This document shows positions 27,381-36,540 of a stretch of 64,000 bases of DNA, piece by piece. A model generated the notes under the pieces. That model was given only the letters and a program-made list of their open reading frames with translations, made no database searches and was not told the origin of the DNA. The first letter of the stretch is position 1; each line of letters begins with the position of its first letter. Origin of the DNA: Rikenellaceae bacterium (GTDB lineage Bacteria > Bacteroidota > Bacteroidia > Bacteroidales > Rikenellaceae); contig SUZC01000001.1 in NCBI GenBank assembly GCA_015060165.1, forward strand, positions 269,980-333,979, written 5' to 3'. Both the position numbers and the translations under genes were made by a program.

Positions 27381-27767
27381 TTACTCAACATCCATACCAG
27401 CATCGCGACACGATCGGAGCAACTGCTCACGTAGTGATTTTGGAGTGACATTATGGTGGATTGTAAAGATATAGGATTCGCAAATGAGTCTACGTATAAC
27501 CACGTCGGGGATATCACCTTCAACCGACACATCGCTCCAATAGCGTTTGTTGAAATGCCAGGCGGGGGTAATCTCGGAATAACTATCACGCAACTCCTCG
27601 CCACGCTCGGCAGAATGATGCACCACCACCCTATTGAACTGCTCTAAATCGACACAGGCAAACATCTTTCCGCCTACCTTATAGACCAAAGTCACATCGT
27701 CGAAGGGAGTAGACTCCTCGACCGACGGTAGAGATAACACATATTCCCGAAAGGCAAAAATATCCAT
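27381..27767 (-). CDS. MmcQ/YjbR family protein
   Basis: A 128-residue protein of the MmcQ/YjbR (CyaY-like fold) family: FREYVLSLPSVEESTPFDD, LVYKVGGKMFACVDL, and PAWHFNKRYWSDVSV with a helical C-terminus. The family has a DNA-binding-like fold but no settled role. Full length for the family. It starts at 27767, 30 nt downstream of a TAACTTTG box on the minus strand. Cytoplasmic. Confidence 0.88.
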   Translation of the reverse strand: MDIFAFREYVLSLPSVEESTPFDDVTLVYKVGGKMFACVDLEQFNRVVVHHSAERGEELRDSYSEITPAWHFNKRYWSDVSVEGDIPDVVIRRLICESYIFTIHHNVTPKSLREQLLRSCRDAGMDVE

Positions 27768-27797
27768 TGAGTAATTGTTTTAGCAGTTAGCACACTA

Positions 27798-27805
27798 CAA
27801 AGTTA
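27798..27805 (-). promoter_or_regulatory. -7 box for the MmcQ/YjbR gene
   Basis: Minus strand TAACTTTG, 30 nt before the ATG at 27767. The nearest TTG is 23 nt upstream, longer than usual. Confidence 0.45.
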
Positions 27806-27865
27806 AACATTTTGGCACATCTATTGCTCAACACAAGGCAGAAATGCACTAAAACAATTAGCACT

Positions 27866-28480
27866 ATGAGAAAAATTCTACTATCAATCTTATTGCTACT
27901 CTCGGCAGTAGCTATGACAAATTGCTCACAAAAAGCAAAATGGAACCACAAACAAAAGCAGGCACTGCGCGAGGCTCTGCGTGAATATCGTGATATGATA
28001 TACTTGCAGGATTTGACTGAGCCGGAGTTTGTAATATTTACCGACGGTGTAGCATTCGACATCGAAGAGGCGTATCCGGTGTACACTACATTTATCGAGA
28101 TGCCAGGAGTGAACGATACGGTCGATATGTTTGTCGTTTCGACCATTGTAGAGCAACTTAATGCCGATGCACACAATATGCGTCACATCTTCCCATACCG
28201 ATATTTAGTAAGCCAAGGAATACTGCCAGACAAGCTCACACACGAGCAGCAGCGCGATTTCTATCGTTGCTTTGCACAAAAGGTTAATGGATATTACAAT
28301 ACGGTTGAGGAGTTCTTTGTGGCCGTACTGAACGACACATCGAGCCAATCACAAATCTCGAAATTCCAGCGCGAGTGCGCCAACGACCTGTTTAATTGGG
28401 TAATCGAGGTTGATGAAGTGGATATCATAACACCTGAAAATCAACCAAACAATGCCTCCCAAAACAACGACAAGAAATAA
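27866..28480 (+). CDS. Putative lipoprotein, unknown function
   Basis: A 204-residue protein starting MRKILLSILLLLSAVAM and reaching a Cys at residue 20 (MTNCSQ), a loose lipobox, so lipid anchoring is likely but not certain. The mature part is acidic and helical (KQKQALREALREYRDMIYLQDLTEPEF, LTHEQQRDFYRCFAQKVNGYY) and ends in a Gln/Asn-rich tail. No family was recognised. The upstream in-frame start at 27812 would put 18 polar residues before the leader and is rejected. It ends at a strong terminator. Confidence 0.65.
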   Translation: MRKILLSILLLLSAVAMTNCSQKAKWNHKQKQALREALREYRDMIYLQDLTEPEFVIFTDGVAFDIEEAYPVYTTFIEMPGVNDTVDMFVVSTIVEQLNADAHNMRHIFPYRYLVSQGILPDKLTHEQQRDFYRCFAQKVNGYYNTVEEFFVAVLNDTSSQSQISKFQRECANDLFNWVIEVDEVDIITPENQPNNASQNNDKK

Positions 28481-28514
28481 ACACCTTTCCTGACCATAAT
28501 CTTAGAAGGTTAAA

Positions 28515-28547
28515 AAGGGGTTGAACGGCGACACCGATCAACCCCTT
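28515..28547. terminator. Terminator between the lipoprotein and lipid-kinase genes
   Basis: AAGGGGTTGA pairs with TCAACCCCTT (28515-28524 with 28538-28547), extended inside by CGG/CCG. A and T runs are short, so it may serve either direction weakly. Confidence 0.7.
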
Positions 28548-28587
28548 AATACATTCATCAGAAGGTTATCCTGTTTATAGGGTTTTA

Positions 28588-29559
28588 TTACACCTCCTCC
28601 AAAAACTCCTTTGTCACCACTACCTTCACGCAACGATTCTGAATCTTGAACTCCAACGGCGACATACCCAAAAGCTCGCCATCTACCTCAATCATAATAT
28701 CGGGAGTAGATTCTATTCTAACGTGACGACCGCGATAGTGGGCAACGTGGCCGATACTATAAATATCACCATTGAACAATCGGCGCAGGCGGAAGATGAT
28801 CTGCCACCAGTGCATAGGCTTGATAAGTGTGATATCGAACAATCCATCATCGGCCACAGCCAACGGCAACTGCTGAGTACCTCCACCGTTGAACTTACCG
28901 ATACCGATAGCTGCACTGAACAACAAATCATTGTGAACGAGCTCTCCATCAATCCACACCTTCACTCCCGTAGAGTGATACTTAAAGAAGCTCTTCACAC
29001 ATCCTTGAGCATAAAGGTGGCGACCACGACGGCCTTTAGCCTTATAGTGCTCATATATCTTCGTTACAGAAGGGTCAAATCCAGCACCCGACACATTGGC
29101 CATATATCGGGTTTGGGTGTATTGCGACTCCTCGTAGCTTACCTCTCCAACATCCTGCAAGAAAGTACAACCCTCCTTGATGGCACGAACGGCTTCAGAG
29201 TAGTGAGTTGGAATACCGTACATACGAATCCAATCGTTGCCCGTACCTACCGGAATTACAGCTACTGTAATATCCTGCACAGATGCACTCTTCTGGATAA
29301 ATAGGCCATTAACCACCTCATGTAGAGTACCATCGCCACCAATGACGATAATGCGACGATAGCCATCGTTTACGGCCTGAACGGTGAGTTCTGTCACGTG
29401 GTACTTATGCTGCGAGAAGACCAATTCGTAGGGAATATCCTGCTCGCGAATAAGCTTAGTGATGTGTGGCAAATCCTCCAATCCTCGGCCGAATCCCGCC
29501 ACAGGGTTAACTATAACAAACCACTTCTGTGATATGTCTGTCTGAGAATACACGCTCAT
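28588..29559 (-). CDS. Diacylglycerol/lipid kinase family protein
   Basis: A 323-residue protein of the DagK/YegS/sphingosine-kinase fold. The first block is FVIVNPVAGFGRG, the nucleotide loop GGDGTLHEVVNGL is at 74-86, then PVGTGNDW, followed by the C-terminal beta-sandwich (VWIDGELVHND, DGELLGMSPLEF). These enzymes phosphorylate lipid hydroxyls with ATP. Bacteroidetes make sphingolipids, so a sphingoid or diacylglycerol substrate is possible; not decidable here. Its start overlaps the pepD stop by one base (TAATG), so translation is coupled. Confidence 0.9.
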   Translation of the reverse strand: MSVYSQTDISQKWFVIVNPVAGFGRGLEDLPHITKLIREQDIPYELVFSQHKYHVTELTVQAVNDGYRRIIVIGGDGTLHEVVNGLFIQKSASVQDITVAVIPVGTGNDWIRMYGIPTHYSEAVRAIKEGCTFLQDVGEVSYEESQYTQTRYMANVSGAGFDPSVTKIYEHYKAKGRRGRHLYAQGCVKSFFKYHSTGVKVWIDGELVHNDLLFSAAIGIGKFNGGGTQQLPLAVADDGLFDITLIKPMHWWQIIFRLRRLFNGDIYSIGHVAHYRGRHVRIESTPDIMIEVDGELLGMSPLEFKIQNRCVKVVVTKEFLEEV

Positions 29560-31037
29560 TATTTTTTAGGTGCGTTTTTCAAAGTATGCAACAAGAAATC
29601 GTAGAACTTCTCTACTGATGCAATCTCAACTTTCTCATCGGGAGAGTGAGGATAGCAAATGGTCGGGCCGAATGAAATCATATCCAGCTCAGGGTAGTTA
29701 GAGCCGATAATACCACACTCCAAACCAGCATGGATGGCTGTTACGGCAGGAGCCTTGCCATAAAGAGCCTCATATGATGCAAGCATAGCCTTCAAAATTG
29801 GCGACTCCATATTAGGATTCCAACCATCGTAGCTGCCTGACAACACAACCTCAGCACCTGCAAGCTCGAAACAAGCCTTGATAGAGTCAGCCAAAGCCTC
29901 CTTCTCCGAGCGAACCGATGAACGCATCAAGGTCTGAATCTTGATAGTCTGACCATCTGATACCACACGAGCCAAGTTGTTAGAGGTCTGTACCAATCCC
30001 TCCATTGCGATTGACATCTTTGCTACGCCATCGGGGCAAGCAACAACAGCGGCCATCAAGTTTTTCGCCACTGTATCGGGAATAATCTCAGCTGGAGCAG
30101 CTACGTCTACAGCAGCCACTGCGATAGAGTCCTCGATTCCGGCAAACTCCTTAACTACCATAGCTTCGAAATCTGCAACAGCCTGCTTTACGTCAGCCAG
30201 AGCATCACTCTTAACCATCACAACAGCAACCGACTCACGTGGAATAGCATTACGCAAACCACCACCATCGACCGAGCAAAGCTTCACCTCTCCCAAAGCA
30301 GAGAGTTGACGCAACAAACGGAACAAAAGCTTATTGGCATTAGCACGCTGACATACAATCTGGATTCCAGAGTGGCCACCCTTACAACCCTTAACCGACA
30401 ACTCCAAAGCAGAATATCCCTCGGCAGGAGCAGCCTCGGCTGTATAGCTAAACTTAACATTAGCATCGGTACCACCTGCACAACCTACATACAACTCACC
30501 CTCAGTCTCTGAGTCGAGATTCAAAAGGATATCGCCCTTCAACAAATCGCCCTTCAAGCCAAACGCTCCACACATACCAGTCTCCTCGCTGGCAGTAAAC
30601 AAAGCCTCGATAGGACCATGCTCAACGCTATCATCCTCAAATACGGCCAAGATAGCAGCTGCACCAATACCATTATCAGCACCCAAAGTTGTGCCGTTGG
30701 CGGTAACCCACTCGCCATCGACATAAGCCTCGATGGGATCGGTCAAGAAATCAAACTCTTTATCGTTGTTCTTCTGGGGAACCATATCGAGGTGAGCCTG
30801 CAAAACGATACCCTTACAATCCTCCATACCAGGAGTTGCAGCCTTTCGCATATAGACATTGCAAGCCTCATCAACCTTATACTCGATACCATTGGCCTTG
30901 GCAAAATCTACTACATATTGGCGGATCTTCTCCTCGCTATGCGAAGGGTGAGGAATATTACAAATCTCTGCAAAGTGTTTCCACACAAGTGCAGGCTTCA
31001 AATAGTGGCCATAAAAAGCCTTCAAATTATTATCCAT
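29559..31037 (-). CDS. pepD: Aminoacyl-histidine dipeptidase PepD (M20 family)
   Basis: A 492-residue metallopeptidase of family M20C. Metal ligands are visible in VLQAHLDMVPQ (His, Asp), GTTLGADNGIG (bridging Asp), SEETGMCGAFGL (Glu-Glu) and the C-terminal IHAGLECGII (His, Glu). It cleaves Xaa-His and other dipeptides in the cytoplasm. The C-terminal half contains the inserted lid domain. It lies 45 nt downstream of phoH and overlaps the lipid kinase by one base; a single leftward operon from 32753 is plausible. Confidence 0.93.
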   Translation of the reverse strand: MDNNLKAFYGHYLKPALVWKHFAEICNIPHPSHSEEKIRQYVVDFAKANGIEYKVDEACNVYMRKAATPGMEDCKGIVLQAHLDMVPQKNNDKEFDFLTDPIEAYVDGEWVTANGTTLGADNGIGAAAILAVFEDDSVEHGPIEALFTASEETGMCGAFGLKGDLLKGDILLNLDSETEGELYVGCAGGTDANVKFSYTAEAAPAEGYSALELSVKGCKGGHSGIQIVCQRANANKLLFRLLRQLSALGEVKLCSVDGGGLRNAIPRESVAVVMVKSDALADVKQAVADFEAMVVKEFAGIEDSIAVAAVDVAAPAEIIPDTVAKNLMAAVVACPDGVAKMSIAMEGLVQTSNNLARVVSDGQTIKIQTLMRSSVRSEKEALADSIKACFELAGAEVVLSGSYDGWNPNMESPILKAMLASYEALYGKAPAVTAIHAGLECGIIGSNYPELDMISFGPTICYPHSPDEKVEIASVEKFYDFLLHTLKNAPKK

Positions 31038-31082
31038 ATCAATTTAAAGTTTTATTGGTTATTACTCTTATATTCTTATTAT

Positions 31083-32102
31083 TTACTTTTCTTTTCTATC
31101 TTTTGACATACGAACAATGGGTGTTTCGCGCTGAACCGACTCCTCCATCGCTGCTCGTTTATCGAATGCATCAACAATATACTTAACCAGATGATGACGC
31201 ACAATGTCGCGTTTATCAAACTCGACCATCCCGATTCCGTCGATTCCTCGCAAGGTATCCATCGCACGCATCAATCCGCTATCACTTTTGCGCGGAAGAT
31301 CAATCTGAGTAACATCGCCCGTAACGATAAACTTCGCATTACGGCCCATACGCGTAAGAAACATCTTAATCTGTGAAGAGGTGGTATTCTGTGCCTCGTC
31401 GAGAATCACAAAGGCATTATCGAGCGTACGGCCTCGCATATAGGCCAACGGGGCAATCTGCACCGTACCATCCTCCAAAAAGCGCTGCAACTTAGCAGCA
31501 GGAATCATATCGTTCAGGGCATCGTACAAAGGCTGCAAATAGGGATCGAGCTTATCTTTCATATCGCCCGGAAGGAATCCCAATTTCTCACCAGCCTCAA
31601 CAGCGGGACGAGTAAGAATCACACGACGTACCGTACGATCCTTCAATGCCCGCACAGCCAGAGCGATAGCTGTATAGGTCTTACCCGAACCAGCCGGGCC
31701 CACAGCAAACAGCAGGTCGTTATTCTCATATAGCTCAACCAGACGACGCTGATTGACCGTACGAGCACGAATAATATTACCGTTGTTTCCATATACAATG
31801 GTATCCTTCTCACTAACCGGTTCTGAACAATCGCTCAAACCCGTAGAAAAAGCTTGGGCTACAACCTCACGCGAGATATGGCCATATTTGATATAATACT
31901 CTACAAGCGAATTCATCTTACGCTCGAAGGCCTCAACATCTCGCTTGGCGCCCAGCACTTTAAGCGACGAGCCACGTGCTACGATCTTTACCGTAGGCGA
32001 GAGGGCTCGCATCTGCTCGACATAGACATCCTGCGCACCATATAACTCTCGAGTATCGACACCCTCGATAAGAATCTCTTTATTTATTGACTCAACTGCC
32101 AT
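31083..32102 (-). CDS. phoH: PhoH family ATPase
   Basis: A 339-residue protein. The N-terminal KH-like part (about 10-75, VKIVARGSSLKVLGAKRDVE) is followed by the PhoH ATPase domain: Walker A GPAGSGKT at 135-142, Walker B with FVILDEAQN, then TRMGRNAKFIVTGDVTQIDL. PhoH proteins are ATPases linked to RNA processing in several bacteria, with no settled role. It starts 6 nt after the stop of the upstream outer-membrane protein gene, so they are cotranscribed. Confidence 0.92.
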   Translation of the reverse strand: MAVESINKEILIEGVDTRELYGAQDVYVEQMRALSPTVKIVARGSSLKVLGAKRDVEAFERKMNSLVEYYIKYGHISREVVAQAFSTGLSDCSEPVSEKDTIVYGNNGNIIRARTVNQRRLVELYENNDLLFAVGPAGSGKTYTAIALAVRALKDRTVRRVILTRPAVEAGEKLGFLPGDMKDKLDPYLQPLYDALNDMIPAAKLQRFLEDGTVQIAPLAYMRGRTLDNAFVILDEAQNTTSSQIKMFLTRMGRNAKFIVTGDVTQIDLPRKSDSGLMRAMDTLRGIDGIGMVEFDKRDIVRHHLVKYIVDAFDKRAAMEESVQRETPIVRMSKDRKEK

Positions 32103-32108
32103 ATTTTT

Positions 32109-32753
32109 CTAAAATACATATCCTAAATTAAATCCCAACCAATGACTTCGAGTTGAAAACTCCACGCCCTCGAAGTAGTTATCGGTCGAGGTAAAACTAC
32201 TCGTATAACGAGCCTCCAACACAACGTGTCGCGATAACTCCACTCCCACACCTGCGGCCATTGCCAAAGTTGGGCGCATACGACCAAACTCGATACGCTC
32301 ATCGGGTAAATCATAACGAGCTGTGCCGGCCAACGACAATACTGGACCTATATTGAGGCGAATCGGGCCCAAACCTCGATAGGAAAAAAGAATAGGCAAC
32401 TCAAATACGCCATTCTTCACAGCCTGCTCCGACTGACTCAACCCAGGCAGATTAGCATCGATTTTATTGTAAATGTAGCCCAGCTCCATCTGTAAAGCAA
32501 AATCTTCACTCCAACAGAGCGACATCGACAACGCTCCTCTGATTCCAATCTGAGGGTTAAGTTCGACAGCATCGGACGACGAGAGCATATATGATGCACC
32601 CAGATGCACTCCCATCTCCATCTTAGAACGAGGAGTGGCTACCCTGCCATTGCTGGTGTCGTAGCTATACGACGAAAGTGACTGAGCCGAGAGCGTACTT
32701 GCAGCTCCAAGCACAACGGCCAACAATGCGATATATCGAATTACTACTCTCAT
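32109..32753 (-). CDS. Outer-membrane beta-barrel domain protein (PorT-like)
   Basis: A 214-residue protein with a signal peptide (about 1-25, ending LSAQ). The mature part has alternating beta-strands (GVHLGASYMLSSSDAVELNPQIGIRGALSMSL, GVGVELSRHVVLEARYTSSF) and ends in SHWLGFNLGYVF; a terminal Phe is typical for outer-membrane barrels. The PorT-type, 'outer membrane protein beta-barrel domain' family is the best fit. The start at 32753 is preferred to 32777, which would put Cys-rich residues before the leader. First gene of the leftward phoH operon. Confidence 0.75.
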   Translation of the reverse strand: MRVVIRYIALLAVVLGAASTLSAQSLSSYSYDTSNGRVATPRSKMEMGVHLGASYMLSSSDAVELNPQIGIRGALSMSLCWSEDFALQMELGYIYNKIDANLPGLSQSEQAVKNGVFELPILFSYRGLGPIRLNIGPVLSLAGTARYDLPDERIEFGRMRPTLAMAAGVGVELSRHVVLEARYTSSFTSTDNYFEGVEFSTRSHWLGFNLGYVF

Positions 32754-32812
32754 ACAACAACATTTCCACCACACCACAATCTGGTGACGACATCGGAAGG
32801 AACTTTATCTTT

Positions 32813-32820
32813 CAAAGATA
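32813..32820 (-). promoter_or_regulatory. -7 box for the porin-phoH-pepD-kinase operon
   Basis: Minus strand TATCTTTG, about 60 nt before the ATG at 32753. No clear TTG at the usual distance. It is embedded in a short palindrome (TATCTTTCAAAGATA), which could be an operator. Confidence 0.5.
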
Positions 32821-32957
32821 AGTTTTTTTCGGCAATTATCCTAATCGTAGTGCCATTTTTACCTCACAGCCAGACTGCAGGACCCGAATTCGCAAATATA
32901 ACGTCGATTGAGGGTGAAATATTCCACAATTTTGAATTCTGAATTTTGAATTTGTAT

Positions 32958-32965
32958 TATCTTTG
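32958..32965 (+). promoter_or_regulatory. -7 box for der
   Basis: TATCTTTG, 30 nt before the der ATG. Three TTTG/TTTTG copies lie upstream within an AATTTTGAATT repeat, so the -33 position is ambiguous. Confidence 0.6.
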
Positions 32966-32995
32966 CGCTCGAAAACAGTATAATAAAGAAATATA

Positions 32996-34300
32996 ATGAG
33001 TTTAGTAGCTATCGTAGGCCGCCCTAACGTGGGCAAATCGACACTTTTCAACCGCTTGGTAGGACACCGTCAAGCCATCGTGGATGAGACTGCCGGTACA
33101 ACACGCGACCGTCACTATGGCAAAACAGATTGGAACGGCAAAGAGTTCTCGATTATCGACACAGGAGGTTATGCCGTTAATTCGGATGATATTTTCGAAG
33201 ATGACATTCGTCGTCAGGTGCTTCTCGCTATTGAGGAGGCCGACTTGATCCTTTTTATGGTTGAGGTAAAGACCGGTATCACCGACCTCGATATGATGAT
33301 GGCCGATGTATTGCGTCGTTCGGGCAAGAAGACTATTGTTGTTTGCAACAAGGTGGATAACTACGACCTTATATACCAATCTCACGAGTTCTATTCACTC
33401 GGCTTGGGTGATCCATTCTGCATCAGTTCGATGTCGGGAAGTGGTACGGGTGATTTGATGGATGAGATCTTGAAGCAGTTGCCTGAGGATACAAAGGCTG
33501 AGGTTGAGGAGGACTTGCCTCGCATCACAATCGTGGGCCGCCCAAATGTGGGTAAATCTTCACTCACAAATGCTCTTCTTGGCGAGGAGCGTAACATCGT
33601 TACAAACATTGCCGGTACAACCCGCGACTCTATCCACACCCGTTACAACAAGTATGGAATGGATTTCTACTTGGTCGACACAGCAGGTATGCGCAAGAAA
33701 GGCAAGGAGATGGAGGATTTGGAGTTCTATTCGGTAATGCGCTCGATTCGTGCCATCGAGAACTCTGATGTATGTATCTTGATGCTCGATGCCCAGCAGG
33801 GTTTGGAGTCGCAGGATTTGAATATCCACAACCTAATTGTCCGCAACCGCAAGGGCTGTGTGATTGTGGTTAACAAGTGGGATCTTATCGAGAAGGAGAG
33901 CAACACGATGAAGGAGTGGCGAGAGTTCTTGGAGAAGAAGCTCGCTCCGTTCAACGACATACCCATCATCTTTACTTCGGTGTTGAACAAGCAGCGTATT
34001 TTGGAGGTGTTGCAGCAGGCTATTCGCGTGTATAACTCGCGCAAGCGCCGCATACCTACATCGGAGCTCAACGACTTTATCTTGCCCGTAATTGAGGATT
34101 ATCCACCCGCATCGACAAAGGGTAAGTATATCCGCATCAAGTATGCTACTCAGCTTCCAACCCCCACCCCACAGTTTGCATTCTTTGTGAACTTACCACA
34201 GTACATCAAGGATTCTTACCGTCGCTACTTGGAGAACAAGATGCGCGAGCAGTGGGATTTTTCGGGTGTACCGATGCAGATTTATTTCCGCCAGAAGTAA
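32996..34300 (+). CDS. der: Ribosome-associated GTPase Der (EngA)
   Basis: A 434-residue protein with two tandem GTPase domains and a C-terminal KH-like domain, the layout unique to Der. First G domain: GRPNVGKS at 8-15, DTGGY, NKVDNYD. Second: GRPNVGKS at about 181, [17 protein letters not shown]. The C-terminus [29 protein letters not shown] is typical. It is needed for 50S subunit assembly. It is monocistronic and ends at a strong terminator. Confidence 0.97.
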   Translation: MSLVAIVGRPNVGKSTLFNRLVGHRQAIVDETAGTTRDRHYGKTDWNGKEFSIIDTGGYAVNSDDIFEDDIRRQVLLAIEEADLILFMVEVKTGITDLDMMMADVLRRSGKKTIVVCNKVDNYDLIYQSHEFYSLGLGDPFCISSMSGSGTGDLMDEILKQLPEDTKAEVEEDLPRITIVGRPNVGKSSLTNALLGEERNIVTNIAGTTRDSIHTRYNKYGMDFYLVDTAGMRKKGKEMEDLEFYSVMRSIRAIENSDVCILMLDAQQGLESQDLNIHNLIVRNRKGCVIVVNKWDLIEKESNTMKEWREFLEKKLAPFNDIPIIFTSVLNKQRILEVLQQAIRVYNSRKRRIPTSELNDFILPVIEDYPPASTKGKYIRIKYATQLPTPTPQFAFFVNLPQYIKDSYRRYLENKMREQWDFSGVPMQIYFRQK

Positions 34301-34321
34301 TCTAAAAACGAGAATACAAAA

Positions 34322-34366
34322 AAACAAAACTCCGAGATAATGCAATATTATCTCGGAGTTTTGTTT
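34322..34366. terminator. Very strong bidirectional terminator
   Basis: A perfect 20-bp stem (34322-34341 with 34347-34366) with a 5-nt loop between der and the convergent lipoprotein gene. Confidence 0.93.
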
Positions 34367-34377
34367 ATATACGAATC

Positions 34378-35355
34378 TTATCTTACGGCCATCTGAGAAT
34401 CTGCAGTATGAACCTCTTGACCTAATTCTTGTTTTCCTGAAGAACCCACATGCAAACCTTGACTATGGACAACCACAGATCTCTCATTTGTTTTGATTTG
34501 CCAGTTAAAGGCATGACGCTTAGACCCCTCTGGCATATCTGACGACGTTGTTATTTGCGCATTGCACGCATAACCAGGCTCGCTTGTTTGGATTCGCCCC
34601 ATATTCATGCCAAAATTAGTACCGTCCTTGGTTAAGAATCTCGACTCGCACGCAATCGTATATTCCCACATATATCGACCAACATAGTTCATAGATGGGT
34701 GGTGATCGCTTTGCTGGAATATTTTGAAGGTGAGCTTATCCTTTATGTTATTAACCGATCTGTCGTCGCTTTTCAATAAATCCACAGGTTTGATATATTT
34801 TTTCCACTCCACTTTATCTGTAGGACGCGGATTAGGGATGGCAGTTGCTATATTATCATACAACACACCCCTGTCGTCGTTGGCCACCAAAGCTCTTGTT
34901 TTGAATTGTTCACCCTGATACTCCCAAGTGATTTCAACGATGTGGGCATACCCCACTAACATAAATCTTTTGCTTACCTCATTCTTAATATCATCCAATG
35001 CTTTCTGGGCGCCATCTGAATCATATTGTTTTACAAAATCTTTTTTCCTAAAGACCTCAAATTTACACGCTTCGCGCGTTGACTCAAAACCGAAATATGC
35101 TTTATCAGAGAATGTGTTTTTTAAATAAGAAAACGCATCCACAATCCCATCTAAAGGTTTTACATATTCATATTTAACCAATTTCAAAGGATTATCGGCC
35201 ACTGAATTGTGTTCTTTCACATAATCCAACTGATGCTCCCAAATAAATTTCCCATCGTGACGACTTTTCTCAGACAAGCAGTTTGCAGAATTGCCACACG
35301 AAACAAATGCAAAAATAATCGCTACAGCGATAGTTGAGGATAGAATTCTTTTCAT
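34378..35355 (-). CDS. AT-rich lipoprotein of unknown function
   Basis: A 325-residue protein starting MKRILSSTIAVAIIFAFVSC, a clear lipoprotein leader with lipobox FVSC. The mature protein is mixed alpha/beta with no recognised domain (KFIWEHQLDYVKEHNS, HIVEITWEYQGEQFKTRALV, GRYMWEYTIACESRF) and a Ser/Gly/Gln-rich tail. Base composition is clearly more AT-rich than der or the GH43 gene, suggesting later acquisition. The upstream start at 35394 would add 13 polar residues and is rejected. It stands alone between two terminators. Cell-envelope location inferred; function unknown. Confidence 0.7.
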   Translation of the reverse strand: MKRILSSTIAVAIIFAFVSCGNSANCLSEKSRHDGKFIWEHQLDYVKEHNSVADNPLKLVKYEYVKPLDGIVDAFSYLKNTFSDKAYFGFESTREACKFEVFRKKDFVKQYDSDGAQKALDDIKNEVSKRFMLVGYAHIVEITWEYQGEQFKTRALVANDDRGVLYDNIATAIPNPRPTDKVEWKKYIKPVDLLKSDDRSVNNIKDKLTFKIFQQSDHHPSMNYVGRYMWEYTIACESRFLTKDGTNFGMNMGRIQTSEPGYACNAQITTSSDMPEGSKRHAFNWQIKTNERSVVVHSQGLHVGSSGKQELGQEVHTADSQMAVR

Positions 35356-35410
35356 AATCGTAATATTTTTATTGTTGACATTTGTAATATACACACTTTT
35401 TTTTAATTTC

Positions 35411-35418
35411 CAAATTTA
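35411..35418 (-). promoter_or_regulatory. -7-like box for the AT-rich lipoprotein gene
   Basis: Minus strand TAAATTTG, 56 nt before the ATG at 35355. No TTG at the usual spacing; the area is very AT-rich, so chance is possible. Confidence 0.4.
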
Positions 35419-35492
35419 TCGCCAGTAAAATTCAAAAAAAATATTTAATTAAATTTTATTATTAATTAATAGCGATTACAATACTTAAAAAA

Positions 35493-35521
35493 AATGCCGA
35501 AACCCAGCAGATTTCGGCATT
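35493..35521 (-). terminator. Terminator of the ResB-CcsA-GH43 unit
   Basis: AATGCCGAAA pairs with TTTCGGCATT, 9-nt loop. On the minus strand an eight-T run follows directly. It begins 26 nt after the GH43 stop. Confidence 0.9.
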
Positions 35522-35546
35522 AATAAGTTATAACAGAGGATTGATT

Positions 35547-36524
35547 CTATTCTGTTTTAGGAATAATCAACTCGTTTGACACCTCCAATGTGTAGCGTCG
35601 TTTGCCCCACTCCTTATCGCGCACAAACTTTATGGGAGCAATAAGCGTCTGGCGAGGATGAATCTTCTCGCCGCTATAATGGGCGTGATAGACCATATAA
35701 AGTCCTTTCGGAGTGGGTGTGAGGGTATGATGACCCGTACCCACATAACCAGCGTGACGATGCAAGATTGGATTGTCGGGGTGACGTTCGTATGGGCCCA
35801 TCACATTGTCGGCCACTGCCACACCAACGGCATAATCCTTACTCTGATAGTGGTTACAACTATATGTGAGGTAATATTTACCTTTATGCTTCACCACCGC
35901 CGGACCCTCGGCAACACGAGCCTGACGAAGTTCCCAAGTGCCACCTTGCGCATCAATCAGACGGCGGGCAGTCTCCAATTTCACTTCGTGCAAATCGCGG
36001 CTCATCTCGGCAACCCAAATCACATTACCATGTGTAAAGCGCACCCAAAAGATATAAGGAGTGCCATCGTCATCAATAAAAAACGACGAGTCGATACCCT
36101 TTTCATTGGGCAAATAAGGGCGTTTCTCGCGCTGCACAAACGGCCCGCAAGGCGAATCCGACTCTGCATAACAGATATGCTCCTCGGCACTATAAGTCAT
36201 AAGGTAGCGTTTGCCTACCTTATACACCTCAGGTGCCCAAAACCATTTTTCGCCCCACACATCGTCACGATGCAAGGCCAAACCACCCTTTGCCTTACCG
36301 CACAAATCGCTCCACGAACGCATATCGCGTGAACGATAGACCACAATACCTTCTTCGGCGTGAGTGCCGTAGATATAGTACCAACCATTGTCTTCCAAAA
36401 CGTATGGATCGGCCAACAGAAGTTGCTTTGGCTCTGCCGATTTACCTTCGGTGCCAGAAGTACCCTGTGCAGAGACACCCGATACACCCAACAGCAAGAG
36501 GATAGAGAGAACAAGACGTTTCAT
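35547..36524 (-). CDS. Secreted GH43-like glycosidase
   Basis: A 325-residue protein with a signal peptide (about 1-19, ending VSAQ). It is a five-bladed beta-propeller of the GH43/GH62/DUF377 type: catalytic base Asp39 in LADPYV, the pKa-modulating Asp in KGIDSSFFIDDDGTPY, and the acid Glu in VAEGPAVVKH. These match the Asp-Asp-Glu triad of family 43 (arabinosidases, xylosidases, galactosidases). Specificity not decidable. The start at 36524 is chosen because the signal peptide begins there; 36593 lies inside ccsA. It starts 16 nt after the ccsA stop, so it may share that transcript. Confidence 0.85.
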   Translation of the reverse strand: MKRLVLSILLLLGVSGVSAQGTSGTEGKSAEPKQLLLADPYVLEDNGWYYIYGTHAEEGIVVYRSRDMRSWSDLCGKAKGGLALHRDDVWGEKWFWAPEVYKVGKRYLMTYSAEEHICYAESDSPCGPFVQREKRPYLPNEKGIDSSFFIDDDGTPYIFWVRFTHGNVIWVAEMSRDLHEVKLETARRLIDAQGGTWELRQARVAEGPAVVKHKGKYYLTYSCNHYQSKDYAVGVAVADNVMGPYERHPDNPILHRHAGYVGTGHHTLTPTPKGLYMVYHAHYSGEKIHPRQTLIAPIKFVRDKEWGKRRYTLEVSNELIIPKTE

Positions 36525-36540
36525 AGCATTATTTTTCGGA

